DNA of 64,000 bases from Antedon mediterranea (taxonomy: Eukaryota > Echinodermata > Crinoidea > Comatulida > Antedonidae). Below, in pieces: positions 24,201-36,459 of the stretch (position 1 is its first letter; each line of letters opens with the position of its first letter). The stretch is from positions 14,986,288-15,050,287 of the forward strand of contig NC_092676.1 of the NCBI RefSeq assembly GCF_964355755.1, given 5' to 3'. The notes under the pieces were generated by a model. That model searched no databases and had not been told where the DNA came from. It saw only the letters and a list, made by a program, of their open reading frames with translations. A program made the position numbers and the translations under genes.

Positions 24201-26957
24201 TAACAGTCAATCAGTACAGCAACACAGATTACGCAAATAAAAACCTCGACCATCACAGGATCTGATTTATTGGTGAATGTGAAAAGACTGAGCTGCTGGA
24301 GTAATGCATCAAAATACAATTGTCTTCATTAACATGAATTTGCTTACAGATTAGCACTTCAGACTGGGAAGCCATTGCGAGTTCTAGGGTGGTATCATTC
24401 GCACCCTCATATTACTGTTTGGCCTTCACATGTTGGCAAGTTTTCATTCTTTTTTATTTCAATGCTGAACATAATAGTTAGCTAAACAGATTTTTTTTAC
24501 TTTCGAGTTCCTTTGAACAGGCCCATTGATATACCAGGTATTTTTAGCATTACTGTTAATTCAGCAAAGGATAACCAAACAATGAATATTGTTTTACTAG
24601 AAATATCAAACGTTTTTCAAAATGGTGTCTGATTACACAACTATTTAATTTAAATTATGTGCTCGGTTAGATTAGATGTAAAATGTATTAGTCTGTTACA
24701 GTATACCAAAAAAAAACCATCATCGGATCTAGAAAACTAAGACCTAAGGTATCTTAGTTTTCTAGATCTAGAAAACTAAGATATCTTAGGTCTTAGTTTT
24801 CTAGACACTCCAGAAAATCTGCCTACTGTAATTTTCTTTTTACATTTTTATGTTTTGTTGTCACAAATTTAACAGATGTTCGAACTCAAGCTATGTATCA
24901 AATGATGGATGAGGGATTTGTTGGATTAATTTTCTCTTGTTTTCATGATGACAAAACCAATAATTTGGGACATGTTACAGTCACCTGTTTCCAATCTACC
25001 AATCAAAGCCCTGAGGGTGAACCCCCAATGTAAGCCTTTTCTCTTACTTATTTTTTTTTTATAATTTACTTGTGCCTGATCGTCTGTAGTGTTACCCCTA
25101 AAAGTGTAGGCCTACCTTCTGATCTATCAAAACTACTGTAAGGCCAGACATAGACCTCAGGCTTATTGTATTGTTTGTAGAGAAAATTTAACCAGTTATT
25201 GAAAAGAAAGAAAGACATTTTGGTTAATTTTTTCACACAATTATTATGTTTTGTTTTTTTCGGAAATAGACCATCTGACCACAATTTAGGTGACACTTCA
25301 GCTGTAAAGCTGCTTTATTGATGAAATAGCAGTGTTTAAGGGCTGTGCTAAAACACATCATTGACAGACAGCTTTTGTATAAATTACAGGTATGAAAGAC
25401 TTGAAATACCATTTCATATAGTACGAAATGAGAGTATTAATGAGCCATGTCTTAATGCTTTGATCCAACTACCAAGAATATTACATGATGAGGAGGAGGA
25501 TGCATATAATCAGTCCCAGCTAGTAAAAAGCAACCATTTGGAAGTACATAATAGAGCAGGTATGCAATATAAGGACTGTATAAAGCTATATTTGTAGTTA
25601 TTCAAATATTCAGCATGGTGTATATATAGACATTAGGGAGGTTTCGCAACGCTATGAATATGATAGCGTCACACATTTGGTAAACTTTTGAGCTGATCCC
25701 CATTTCATATTCGTAAAGCGTATTCATGTTTGCTAATATCACTAATCATAAGTACAAAACGTATAGTTTTTGGTCTATTTCGCATTGAATCAAGAATGAT
25801 TATGATTATAATATAAACATAGATAATTTATTAAAAGATCTACTAAAAATGCAATTTTGATAAATAGCAGTGTTTAAAGTCTGCACTCGCTCTGACGTTA
25901 CACTACAATAGGCCTGCCTGTACTTGCACAATTTACCGCAGTCCTATTTTGAATGGCGCCCTCAATGTTATGTTGCCATGCGAAACTATGTGTTACTGGC
26001 TTATGAAAACGAACACGTTTTTGTGATGTATCTGTTTTCGTTATCGTATCCGCAAGGTTACAAAACCTCTGTCTTGCGTACACTGTATACCAACATAATG
26101 GGTATAGTCATTACATAAAGGGTGTAATTCTAAATGTTGGTTTGAAAACCAGCCAATTTACAGATCTAAAACCTTTAAACCAATTTTTTTTCAATTTGAG
26201 TTCCTCTTTTTATCTCTTTGTGAGGTGAATTGGATAAAACAAAAAAAAGAAAAGCTTCAAGTTTCTGAAATCTCAAAATTTACATTTAAATACCAGTCTT
26301 TATAATGCATATCTAATTTCTGTGTTATGTTGAAGAAATGGATCAATTAAACGAGGGGAACATGGTGTGTGACAATCGGATTCTAAATGATGTACACAAT
26401 AGTGCAGGTAATGTAAAATCAGATGGCAGTTAATTTTAATACAAAAGTCAGTGGATTTTGTAGCCTGTTCTCAAGATCTACAAAATACTCCAGTGCTGTA
26501 AAAAGCTAATCCCTTAGTTGTCTGCTGACATAGGGTATTTCTAAAATTGTAATATTTAATTCCCTTTATTTCAATGGACAGTTTTATTTGCCGTTTGTGA
26601 CCATCCAACAAAAATAAAGGAAATTTCTCTGTCACTATGTTTCAAGAAACAGTAATTCAGGCTTTAATCAGGATTAATGGTCTCCCATTAATTCATTGAT
26701 AACCAATCTTTATTCTAAATTCCTCAGACCATTTGTGTGACTTACTATAAAAATGTGGTTAAAAATAGGTTATTCATACATTTTTTTTGTATTTCTTTTA
26801 CAAATATTTAGTATTTACCAAATCTGTATGTCACCAGCTTGAAGTTTTAACTGGACCTCTTATGCAGTGTCTTCAAAGTCGTTTGGAAAAAAACAAACAT
26901 ATATTGGAATCATTGAATAAAGAAAAGGAAAGCATTCTTCAGCAACTTTCAAGCTAA
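21285..26957 (+). CDS. BRCC3: BRCC36, JAMM/MPN+ K63-specific deubiquitinase
   Basis: Zinc metalloprotease that cleaves K63-linked ubiquitin, in the nuclear BRCA1-A and cytosolic BRISC complexes. Exons: 21285-21389, 22782-22901, 24348-24435, 24876-25029, 25390-25559, 26336-26407, 26812-26957, all in phase to TAA. Exon 1 (HALSTEREEIMGLCIGE) carries the catalytic Glu; exon 2 has LRRSDKRKDRVEISPEQL. The JAMM motif is GWYHSHPHITVWPSHVDV (His-x-His-x7-Ser-x2-Asp), across exons 3-4. QAMYQMMDEGFVGLIFSCF follows, and the C-terminal helix has VFTKSVCHQLEVLTGPL. Compared with the human protein, the insert between the catalytic Glu and the RIVHI strand is missing, as in some insect homologues. Intron 2 begins ATATCCTTT and ends AC (U12 AT-AC type). 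Intron 3 begins GCAAGT. The 72-nt exon 26336-26407 is phase-symmetric and may be optional. AATAAA lies at 27406-27411. Confidence 0.95.
21726..22508. repeat. About 423-bp tandem duplication in BRCC36 intron 1
   Basis: Copy 1 (21726-22148) and copy 2 (22149 to about 22508, shortened) each start AGGGCCTACCCACACTCACA and share AAGAAATTTGCGATTCAAATG, AGAGATTGGAATGTT and TTTTCAGCTATTAAAAACAA. Copy 2 and the next 180 bp match the segment 34150-34640 in reverse orientation, so this is a dispersed repeat that has also duplicated locally. Confidence 0.8.
22941..23975. repeat. 57-bp minisatellite inside the U12 intron of BRCC36
   Basis: About 18 copies of a 57-bp unit starting TATACAGCATTATATACACA, very homogeneous, with recurrent single-base variants (CCATCTAG, CCTCTTG) and one 13-bp internal expansion near 23440. 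The array starts only about 40 bp after the AT-AC 5' splice site. Confidence 0.95.
24728..24805. repeat. 78-bp near-perfect palindrome in BRCC36 intron 3
   Basis: Two 39-nt arms meeting at TCTAGATCTAGA differ at one position. Each arm is itself bounded by TCTAGAAAACTAAG and CTTAGTTTTCTAGA, so it can also fold as two smaller hairpins. Confidence 0.9.
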
Positions 26958-27405
26958 AAATAACATTCAAAATTCTTTAGAATAATATGGTTTATTCAAG
27001 GCTGTCATTAAATCTTCTTATATTATTTGAATGTTATTTTTACAGCACTTTTACCTTATAATAAAAAAAATAGGATAATTCCAAAAAAGACATTGGGAAT
27101 TCAACATTTAAATCTACTGTATCATTTTCAAGAATCTGATTGACAAGACAAATTGTTGGAAAAGAACGCAATGTTAAAGATTTTTAAAGTGGTCGGAGAC
27201 ATGACTATAAAGTATACATTGTGGTTAGGAAAGTTGGTTTGATTGGTAATCATGTTAGCAAAGTTGCAGTAGGCCTATATAATATGTAATTCTGGTTGAG
27301 GAGTTAGTAAACAAGGAAGTAATGAAGTTTTGAGTGTGGTTATTTGAGAAACCAAGGAGAAAGACAAGTTAGACAGTATGCTATTGCCATTTTACTTTTT
27401 TGCTA

Positions 27406-27411
27406 AATAAA
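27406..27411 (+). promoter_or_regulatory. Candidate polyadenylation signal of BRCC36
   Basis: AATAAA about 450 bp after the BRCC36 stop. It is the first clear canonical hexamer I noticed downstream. Confidence 0.35.
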
Positions 27412-27429
27412 AAAGTATTATATATAAAA

Positions 27430-30400
27430 AGAGGGCAACAACATTATTTTTTAATAGATTTTTGAACAAATAATTTCATGAAAATTGTTTGAAAATTTTC
27501 TTTTTTCATAGAATGAAATTATTTGTTCCATTGCATGAATATAAACACATGCATTATTGTTTGGTAACATACCTACTTTTAACAAGGGCCTAAACCATTC
27601 GAAATGACAGAACTTGGACGCGAAGTAGAACTATTATACGGCACACCCTATAGGTTGATCGAACGTGGTCAGTCACTGTGTAATAAATGATATGAACGTC
27701 CAAAACGAAATCACATATAATAACATTGCACTATCGATGATTGCAGTAGAACATTTATTAATATCATTAGATTAACAATCTTGTTATCAAATAACCAAAT
27801 GTTATAAAACAAAATAAAAGACTGAAAAAGCATTTTGCCTACATTATGTGTCTTTATTCATTAATCAAGGTTATAAAATTCATACATCATGAATTAAATA
27901 AAATAATCAATACAATATAAACAATTGTGCAATTGAACAGACATAGATCACAAGACCAAGACAAGTTGGGTCCTCTAAATATACTGAAACATTGCACACA
28001 CAAATCTAAAAATAACATTTCAAAAAGTCTGCAAAAATAGTAAGTAAGTTAAGTTTAAATCATTACGAATTAAGCATTTATAAAAAAAAATCTGTGTATA
28101 AACTAATAGTAGATTTAATCATAAATCATTTATTCATAAAACATCTTCTTCATAAAATAATAATAATTGTGGTCCACAAAATGTTCTAGTGAAATCTTTA
28201 GTAGTTTATAGTAACATATCTATCCCAAAAGGATATTATTCGCAAAAGCCTTGCGTATCAAAGTTTTATTTTTAAATTAATCCCATTTAGACCTGTTTAG
28301 TTTACATCGAAAAGGCAATGTTATGAAATTGTTACTGTAACAGAAGTGTATCATTTATTATAATATTATTAATCAAGATCAGTATGCAACAGGAAAAAAA
28401 ACTGACATCATTATCGTCGTCGTCATCATCAAGCCGTACTTTTTTGTAGATTCTTGTTACACATATGTAATAGAATTAAGAGGATTCATCATTGCCATGC
28501 AATACTTCATATCCGGTAGGCCTACACCAAACTACAAAATAAATTGTAAAATACATCGGAAAGCTGCATATGGAATATAAACAGCGATATGAAGATGTCA
28601 CATGGAGGTTTGGAGTTATAAAGGCCATGTTACACGGGCGGAAAATGCGTAGCTTGTCCCACGTACAGTAAAATCTGTATCTATCCTCAGCGAAAACCGC
28701 CCTTTTGCTTCTCGCTTTGTGTAAATTGTCATAATATAAGGAATTCTATATTTTTTATTACCGTTACCGCTCGTCGTCTGTGTAAATTGGCATTAAGGCT
28801 GAGGCATGAAGTCTATAATTATGATAATAAAAATGTATGGCTTACATAGGAGTTAAAGTAATTGTCTTTACTAAATTCAATAAGCATAATCACAGAAAAT
28901 GTAGATAGATTTTCACAATAATGTCAGTGCACATGAGAACACACATGATTTTCAATTGAAAGTGAATAGTAGACATTGGTAAATGGGGGTAAAACAAACC
29001 TATTCTGTTCATCTTTCCAAGGCCATAGAAGAACCAGGAGAAGAACTGAGAATAACATAAAATACAATCATTTTTTAAAAATAAAGTACTGTATTTTTTA
29101 TATATGAAAAACAAAGTTCATCAATTGCCAGCATTTTAACAGCAGAAACAATTATTGAGACATTTACACACAATTTTAATTTTTTTTGTGGCTATTGAGA
29201 TTATCATTGAATTATTGTTTTAAACAATTTTAACAATTATTTTTCTTTTAAATTAAAATGACTTGTAGTATATACTTAATAGGCCTTTAAGAATACTAGG
29301 TTTGCGTAAAAATAAGGTAGGTAGGTAGGTATTTTTTAATGTATTTGTTAATGAGATATTTAAATAAAGGAAAACAATACTTGTATATGGCACTTTTTTT
29401 CATCCCTTAAGACATCAGTATCAATATATGTTTTCCCTTCTTCAATTACATAGATAATCGGCCAGGGTAGAGGTACACCAATATTAACTTTTAGGCTTTC
29501 TGGTAGAGCAAATTTTAATAATTTTCAGCATAAAAAGAAAATCACAAACGTTACGGTCTTACTAAACACCACCAGATACCTGCCAGACCAACAAATCCTA
29601 CCACCAGAGATCAGCCACCTGCTTGGAATTGATTATTAATGGTATATTACAAATTTCAAAGTCTAATTCTGTCAGATAAAATTGAAGTGAAAAGTTGAAT
29701 TTCTCGCAGTCACAATCCCAGAATCGAATGCCTTTTATCATCCTATATAACGAAACGAACGCGTTCAACCGTGTCTCTTGTGTATTGTATACTGGTCAAC
29801 TGTAAGACACTATCGATGCTTTTTTGTTACTAGGTCAGTCACATAAAAAAATACACTAATCGATTGCGCGATTTCTTTCATTTGTCATGTTTTTATCATG
29901 TTTCGTATGGCAAAAACGGTAACGATATCATAACAAGTAACATACAGGTACATAATGAAAGTAAACATGCAAGTTCATCAATGGTTTCAGGTACTTTTAA
30001 TGCCAACAATTAGGTGCTAATTTAATCAAACGGCAACCATTTGATTTCTGCGGCAAATAGCGTAATTTAACAAATTTGCGGTCAATTTTCCGTAAAATTC
30101 TAAGAAATCGGGATTTTCTTTAATGATTCTTTCCTTTTATTTAGTAACATCGACATTTATTGGAAATCATGTTCGTCTTCGCATCCAATTAAACCTTGTT
30201 TTGCTAAAATAGCCTTCATTCATTAATTTTTGTTTGCTTCATTTTCTTTTGTACCAATTTTTTAAGGATGTCTTCGTACATTTTTATTTTTCTAACTATA
30301 CTGCGTGGTCCGAAAATAAACAAAAAACTAAAATAGCTATTTCCACCAACGGCAAACGTAGTTGAAACCAAGAAGATGCAAGATGATGACTCAACGTGAA

Positions 30401-30780
30401 CCCGTACATTACTTCTACCGCGTACGGTTGAAAATCTACCGATGAAATCAGAAATTTTGTTTTAAAACCCTTTATAACATTACTTCCTAAGATAGAAATA
30501 TGGAACAATATCGTAATAGTGAGAACTAATGTTATCAAATCTACGTTTCGCGGTACATCCGAGGTAGATGAGGTAGATATCCAAGGCGGAGATTTGTCCC
30601 GAGGTTTTTCCATTGTGCTCGCCTATGTCAGAATTAAGCACAATTTACCATCACTAAAGGAAGTGTAGACGATGGTTCTCGGAATGATAATGACTCGAGT
30701 AAAAGGATTTAGAAGGACGTTCTGGCTTGGACGTTTTCGGTCGGTTACCATTATTAAAATGCTTGATATTCGTAAAACTA
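27430..30780. other. Intergenic AT-rich DNA without recognised genes
   Basis: No ORF with family resemblance and no long repeat was seen. It holds short simple repeats (CGTCGTCGTCATCATC near 28417, GTAGGTAGGTAGGTA near 29317). Short frames at 28890-29114 and 30296-30613 look incidental. Confidence 0.5.
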
Positions 30781-33058
30781 ACTCTCTATTGTCCACCCAA
30801 TCTGTTAAAGTCGAGTGGAATGTGTACTCGAACACTACGATCAACATCAGTCGCAACAAATCTCTATTGTCCACCCAGTCTGTTAAAGTCGAGTGCAACG
30901 TGTACTCTCGAATACTACGATCAACATCAGACGCAACCAATCTATGTTGTCCCATGGAGGGTTCCTCCATGGTTGTCCGCCCAGTCTGTTAAAGTCGAAT
31001 GCAACGTGTACTCGAACACTAGGATCAACATCAGACGCAACCAATCTCTGTTGTCCGCCCAGTCTGTTAAAGTCGAGTGGAACGTGTACTCGAACACTAC
31101 TATCACCACCAGACGCAATCGATCTCTTTCCACCCAGTCTGTTAAAGTCTAATGCAACGTGTAGGGCCTACTCGAACACTACCGATCAACATCAGACGTA
31201 ACCAATCTCTGTTGTCCACCCAGTATGTTAAAGCCGAGTGCAACGTGTACTCGAACACTACGATCAACATCAGACGCAACCAATCTCTATTGTCAACCCA
31301 GTCTGTTAAAGTCGAGTGCAACGTGTACTCGAACACTATGATCAACATCAGACGCAACAAATCTCTGTTGTCAACCCAGTCTGTTAAAGTCGAGTGCAAC
31401 GTGTACTCGAACACTACGATCAACATCAGACGCAACCAATCTCTATTGTCAACCCAGTCTGTTAAAGTCGAGTGCAACGTGTAGGCCTACTCGAACACTA
31501 CGATCAACATCAGACGCAACCAATCTCTATTGTCAACACAGTCTGTAAAAGTCGAATGCAACGTGTAGGCCTACTCGAACACTATGATCAACATCAGACG
31601 CAACCAATCTCTATTATTGTCCACCCAGTCTGTTAAAGTCGAGTGCAACGTGTACTCGAACACTACGATCAACATCAGACGCAACAAATCTCTGTTGTCC
31701 GCCCAGTCTGTTAAAGTCGAGTGGAACGTGTACTCGAACACTACGATCAACATCAGACGCAACCAATCTCTATTGTCCACCCAGTCTGTTAAAGTCGAGT
31801 GCAACGTGTAGGCCTACTCGAACACTATGATCAACATCACATCAGACGCAACCAATCTCTATTGTCCACCCAGTCTGTTAAAGTCGAGTGCAACGTGTAG
31901 GCCTACTCGAACACTATGATCAACATCAGACGCAACCAATCTCTATTGTCCACCCAGTCTGTAAAAGTCGAATGCAGCTTGTACTCGAACACTATGATCA
32001 ACATCAGACGCAACCAATCTCTATTGTCAACACAGTCTGTAAAAGTCGAATGCAACGTGTAGGCCTACTCGAACACTACGATCAACATCAGACGCAACCA
32101 ATCTCTATTGTCCACCCAGTCTGTTAAAGCCGAGTGCAACGTGTACTCGAACACTACGATCAACATCAGATGCAACCAATCTCTATTGTCAACCCAGTCT
32201 GTTAAAGTCGAGTGCAACGTGTACTCGAACACTACGATCAACATCAGATGCAACCAATATCTATTATCCACCCAGTCTGTAAAAGTCGAATGCAACGTGT
32301 ACTCGAACACTACGATCAACATCAGACGCCACCAATCTCTATTGTCCACCCAGTCTGTAAAAGTCGAATGCAACGTGTACTCGAACACTATTATCAACAT
32401 CAGATGCAACAAATCTCTATTGTCAACCCAGTCTGTTAAAGTCGAGTGCAACGTGTACTCGAACACTACGATAAACATCAGACGCAACCAATCTCTATTG
32501 TCCACCCAGTCTGTTAAAGTCGAGTTCTACGTGTACTCGAATACTACGATCACCATCAGACGCGCGCAACCAATCTCTATTGTCAACCTAGTCTGTTAAA
32601 GTCGAGTGGAACGTGTACTCGAACACTACGATAAACATCAGTCGCAACCAATCTATGTTGTCCACCCAGTCTGTTAAAGTCGAGTGGAACGTGTACTCGA
32701 ACACTACGATCAACATCAGACGCAACCAATCTCTATTGTCAATCCAGTCTAAAGTCGAGTGCAACTACTATCACCACCAGACGCAATCTCTGTTGTCCAC
32801 CCAGTATGTTAAAGTCGAGTGCAACGTGTACTCGAACACTACGATCAACATCAGTGGCAACCAATCTCTGTTGTCCACCCAGTCTGTTAAAGTCGAGTGC
32901 AACGTGTGCTCGAACACTACGATCAACATCAGACGCAACCAATCTCTATTGTCAACCCAGTCTGTTAAAGTCGAGTGCAACGTGTGCTCGAACACTACGA
33001 TCAACATCAGACCAAACCAATCTCTGTTGCCCACCCTATCTGTTAAAGTCGAATGCAA
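30780..33058. repeat. 78-bp minisatellite, about 29 copies
   Basis: The unit is 78 bp and includes ACGATCAACATCAGACGCAA, CACCCAGTCTGTTAAAGTCG and GCAACGTGTACTCGAACACT. Some copies carry a 6-bp GTAGGCCTAC variant and a few are shortened. Since 78 is a multiple of three and the unit has few stops, frames stay open on both strands for hundreds of bases with 26-residue repeats. No start, splice or codon-level conservation suggests a real protein. Confidence 0.93.
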
Positions 33059-33738
33059 GTCCAATGTCGTCTGGAACAACATACTGAATGTCCCCGGGTT
33101 TCCCCTGTCTACTTTAACCCGATTGGGTTATTTTACAAAATGGCTGCCACCTTGACAATATTTACCATATGTTGACAACTAGTAGGTGTAAGTAAACAAT
33201 ACGGTCAAAACAAGCATTTCTAGTCATTCTTACTGAAACTTTACCATTATTAGATTGAATATAAATAGACGTCTTTTGAGTATTTTGACACCAAAATTGT
33301 TTGACTACATCCACTGGTTTGTCAACATATGGAAAAGTGGCAGTCACTTTGAAGCAGACCGGGTATTGAATAGTTTGAATACGTTTTCACAAAAAGGTCG
33401 ATGATACCTACCGAGACCAGAACACAAACACAACGGACATAACCAATTGCTATTTAATTTTCCTGAAAGCAATAATACAGTAATATTACAATGAATTAAC
33501 AACAGTCATTAATGCTGTTAGTGCTTAAGAACGTACGTAAATAAGTCAAAATACTATTTAATTTTAAATCCTATTGTCTTTATGGCTTATAATCAATTTT
33601 CTTTTGAGAATTGTGGAGGTGAGTTAGTTTAGGACAATAGTATATTTGGATACTGAAGTTCTTGTATGAAAACATTTGATATACTGAGAATTGATTAATT
33701 AAATCTAAAACCGTAAATAGGTAAGAATGAAAAAAGCC

Positions 33739-33806
33739 GCCCAGTCGAGATTCGATCTCGGAAACTTCTGCTTGATGCAGATATTCTAACCATTAGACCA
33801 CTGGGG
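33739..33806 (-). pseudogene. tRNA-like sequence, probably a tRNA-Glu-type pseudogene
   Basis: Read on the minus strand, it has a good A box (TGGTCTAATGGTTAGAA), a B box (GATCGAATCTC), acceptor halves CCCAG/CTGGG and a T run immediately after the 3' end (plus strand AAAAAA at 33730-33735), as for a pol III terminator. The anticodon arm TCTGC-ATCAA-GCAGA has a 5-nt loop instead of 7, so no normal anticodon can be assigned. It is a degenerate copy or a tRNA-derived repeat rather than a working tRNA. Confidence 0.5.
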
Positions 33807-34149
33807 TTTTGATTGGATGGTGTAGTACGGCCGCGACTACAGTACTACATCTCAATCTTGTAGGCACGCGCAACATAGATCAAATTGATACTCCCTCTCT
33901 GATACTTAAATGAACTAGTTGCGCAAGAACGCTTACGTCGATAACCTAAAGGAAAAGTAAGCAGTACATACTTCTTAATTTAAATTCAATTAAAAGGACA
34001 TTCACAAATATATTTTAATACGTCATAACTGCCTAATTGAGTTGTTTTTGCATCGACATCTATTTGGGAAAAATATTTTGATAATTTGAATATTGATTGG
34101 AAGTCATGTTGGTTATCTAAAGTTTGTAAAATGAAAGATAAAAAATTAA

Positions 34150-34640
34150 TCTATATATAAATTTACGTAAGGGCAAAATTCGGTAAATCGCGTGTTATTT
34201 CTAGAATGTTTACTCGATGGTATATAAAGTTGGTTCGTACTTTCGGTACTGATTTTAACCACCTGATATTATAACCCTGTTTACTAATTAAATTGAGTTC
34301 GATAATTAGTTATTGACGATTAAAACGAATTTAGGTTCAACGATTTGCCCCAAATAAGGGTGTTTTTCGATCGCGGTATACACTGTCTAATGGATGTCCG
34401 TCTTGAAAAATACCCGCAGACAATAATACGAGGATGCTTCGCATTTTCCTATCTCCTCCTACGATAATTGTTTTTAATGGCTGAAAACCGGTTGAACAGC
34501 TCGAGTACAGCATCATAATGTTGAAGACAGGCCGATTTTTTTTAAAAAATACTATTTTGATAGATTTAATATACGTTTATACAAATGTATTGATTTGCGA
34601 TGAATGGAACATTCCAATCTCTGTTCCACAAGTGTCTATT
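34150..34640. repeat. Inverted dispersed copy of the BRCC36 intron-1 repeat
   Basis: It matches 21960-22690 in reverse orientation. Shared words include AAATTTACGTAAGGGCAAAA, AATACGAGGATGCTTCGCAT and GAATGGAACATTCCAATCTC. This marks a dispersed element family whose full ends I cannot fix. Confidence 0.75.
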
Positions 34641-35065
34641 CCCTCAGGCGTCGTAAAGGCAAGTACTGTATACTCATAACAGAAATTCGATCCATTTTTT
34701 TTCGTTACTAAATGGATAAAGAATATATTTAAAAATTGTTCTTCTTTGCACCCATCCTCTTCCCCATCCCTCAACCCTAATGTTACATACAAAACACAAA
34801 TTAAGTTTGTTTAAATTTGACTTAAACAATGTGTCTCATTTTGTGACAAGTTTCTCTTTCGGAAGTAATTCCCAGGGTGCTAATTTTAGTTGAGTACATA
34901 AATCACAGTGTCTATTTATTCGTTCCTGTAAACGACATGTATTATTGTCCTGTGGCGGTACGTACATTTGAAATCGCCAGTTCTTTAACGCTGAAATTAT
35001 TATGTGTTCGAGAACCATCTGTGGGCACGACCTAGATGGTACGCGAGCGAAGCGAGCGTACCATC

Positions 35066-35890
35066 TAGTACACTTTAATTACAAACTGGTAAATAGAATT
35101 TTAGCAACAAACAAAAGGTTGTTTATCTGGAAACTAAAAGATACTAATATATGTGGTAGATGTGGAGCGGTACAAGATGAGGAGCATATGTTTTTTACTT
35201 GTAAATTTATTCAAAGTTTTTGGAAAAAAATAGAGATTGTTTTAAAAGGTACCAATCATATAAACATATCTTTTCAAAATCTGGTAATTGGAACAAGAAA
35301 TATTCTTACTGATTTTATATATACATTTGCTTTCACGGTTTATAAACAAAAGATACTGGCTGATGTTACAAATAAAAGTTATTTTAATTTATGGAAATGT
35401 TTTAAACAAGGAATTCTATTCAGAATGGAATGTGATATAGTGTATAAAAGAGAGGAAAGCATAAAAAAAATGGGAAAAAGTAAAAAATATTATTTTAGCA
35501 ATGTAAAAATGTATAATTGTTAAACAATACAGGCTAAAAACACGAGAAAATATTATTACGACACAATACTTAATGTTCTTGTATGTTTTTTTACCTTACT
35601 AGTTTTATTTACTGGTGGTATATGAGTTACAGTATATTTTATTTTGTGATGATCTAATGGCAATTGTGAACCTAAATTATGTGATGTATATTTTTATATA
35701 ACTTTTGTCTATTTTTTAAATGCGTTAACTTTTTATATATGTAAAATACTCAAAATAAGAAAAACAAAACAAAAACTATAAGCTGCAGAGATAGTTTTCT
35801 ACTACTGATACAAAATTGATATAGATTACTGTAACAATTGTAAAGAATGAAATAAAAGTGAGTGAATCTCACAAAAGACAAAAAAAAATC
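35066..35890 (+). pseudogene. 3' end of a non-LTR retrotransposon (zinc-knuckle RT C-terminus)
   Basis: The frame, ending at TAA 35521-35523, contains NKRLFIWKLKDTNICGRCGA and DEEHMFFTCKFIQSFW. This is the Cys-x2-Cys...His-x4-Cys 'zf-RVT' pattern found after the reverse transcriptase in L1/Tx1-like and related ORF2 proteins. Upstream of about 35066 the frame runs into unrelated sequence (a palindrome-like GGTACGCGAGCGAAGCGAGC at the junction), so the copy is 5'-truncated. A 3' UTR with AATAAAAG and a terminal A run near 35881 follows, as expected for target-primed insertion. Confidence 0.75.
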
Positions 35891-36239
35891 TATTTGGCCT
35901 ACTCTAAAACCATAGGTAACATTCTGTCGGAAACGGATTCATGATCTCTTAAGATGATTTTAACTAGGCGAAATTGTTTGCGCAAATTGAAAACGTCAAT
36001 CAATCAAACAATCAAGTTTACATTTATTTCATTCAAATCAAAATAACAATGAAAAAACATTTCTTTGAATATACAAATAGTTTATGAAATTAAAACAGAC
36101 TGGAAAAGAAAGAAGTGTCTAAAAAATGATAATAAATTTCTTATAGTTTTGAAAGTGGCAAAGTCCCAAAAAGTAAAATAAAAAGGTAAAACCAAGAGAA
36201 ACCAGGCCATAAATATTAGTAATAGCTTATAGTTATACG

Positions 36240-36457
36240 CATGCGTAGAGAGGGATTTGAAAGAGAGAAACGCATGGATTACGCTTACGATTCGCATAGA
36301 GAAAAATCGGCTATATGCATGCGTATGTTTCCATCTTCCGAATCCATCTCTTAAGCCTATTTTCCACTAGGCGAATTTGTTCACGCGAATCCAACGTTTC
36401 GAAGAGAAAAAAATCGCCTACTATCCACATGGATGAGCGAATAGTACGTTCATGTTC
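36240..36457. repeat. Left part of a split palindromic MITE
   Basis: CTATTTTCCACTAGGCGAAT followed by TTGTTCACGCGAAT is the inverted partner of 39860-39960 (GCGAACAAATTCGCCTAGTG). The two halves flank the 3.2-kb hAT-like insertion at 36460-39631. Similar GCGAATTCGCCTAGTGG words recur within each half. Confidence 0.55.
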
Positions 36458-36459
36458 CA

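Noticed and set aside
30672-33155. Long ORFs on both strands as a repeat-protein gene
   Set aside because: Explained by a 78-bp minisatellite with few stops; several frames are open at once, without start or splice evidence.
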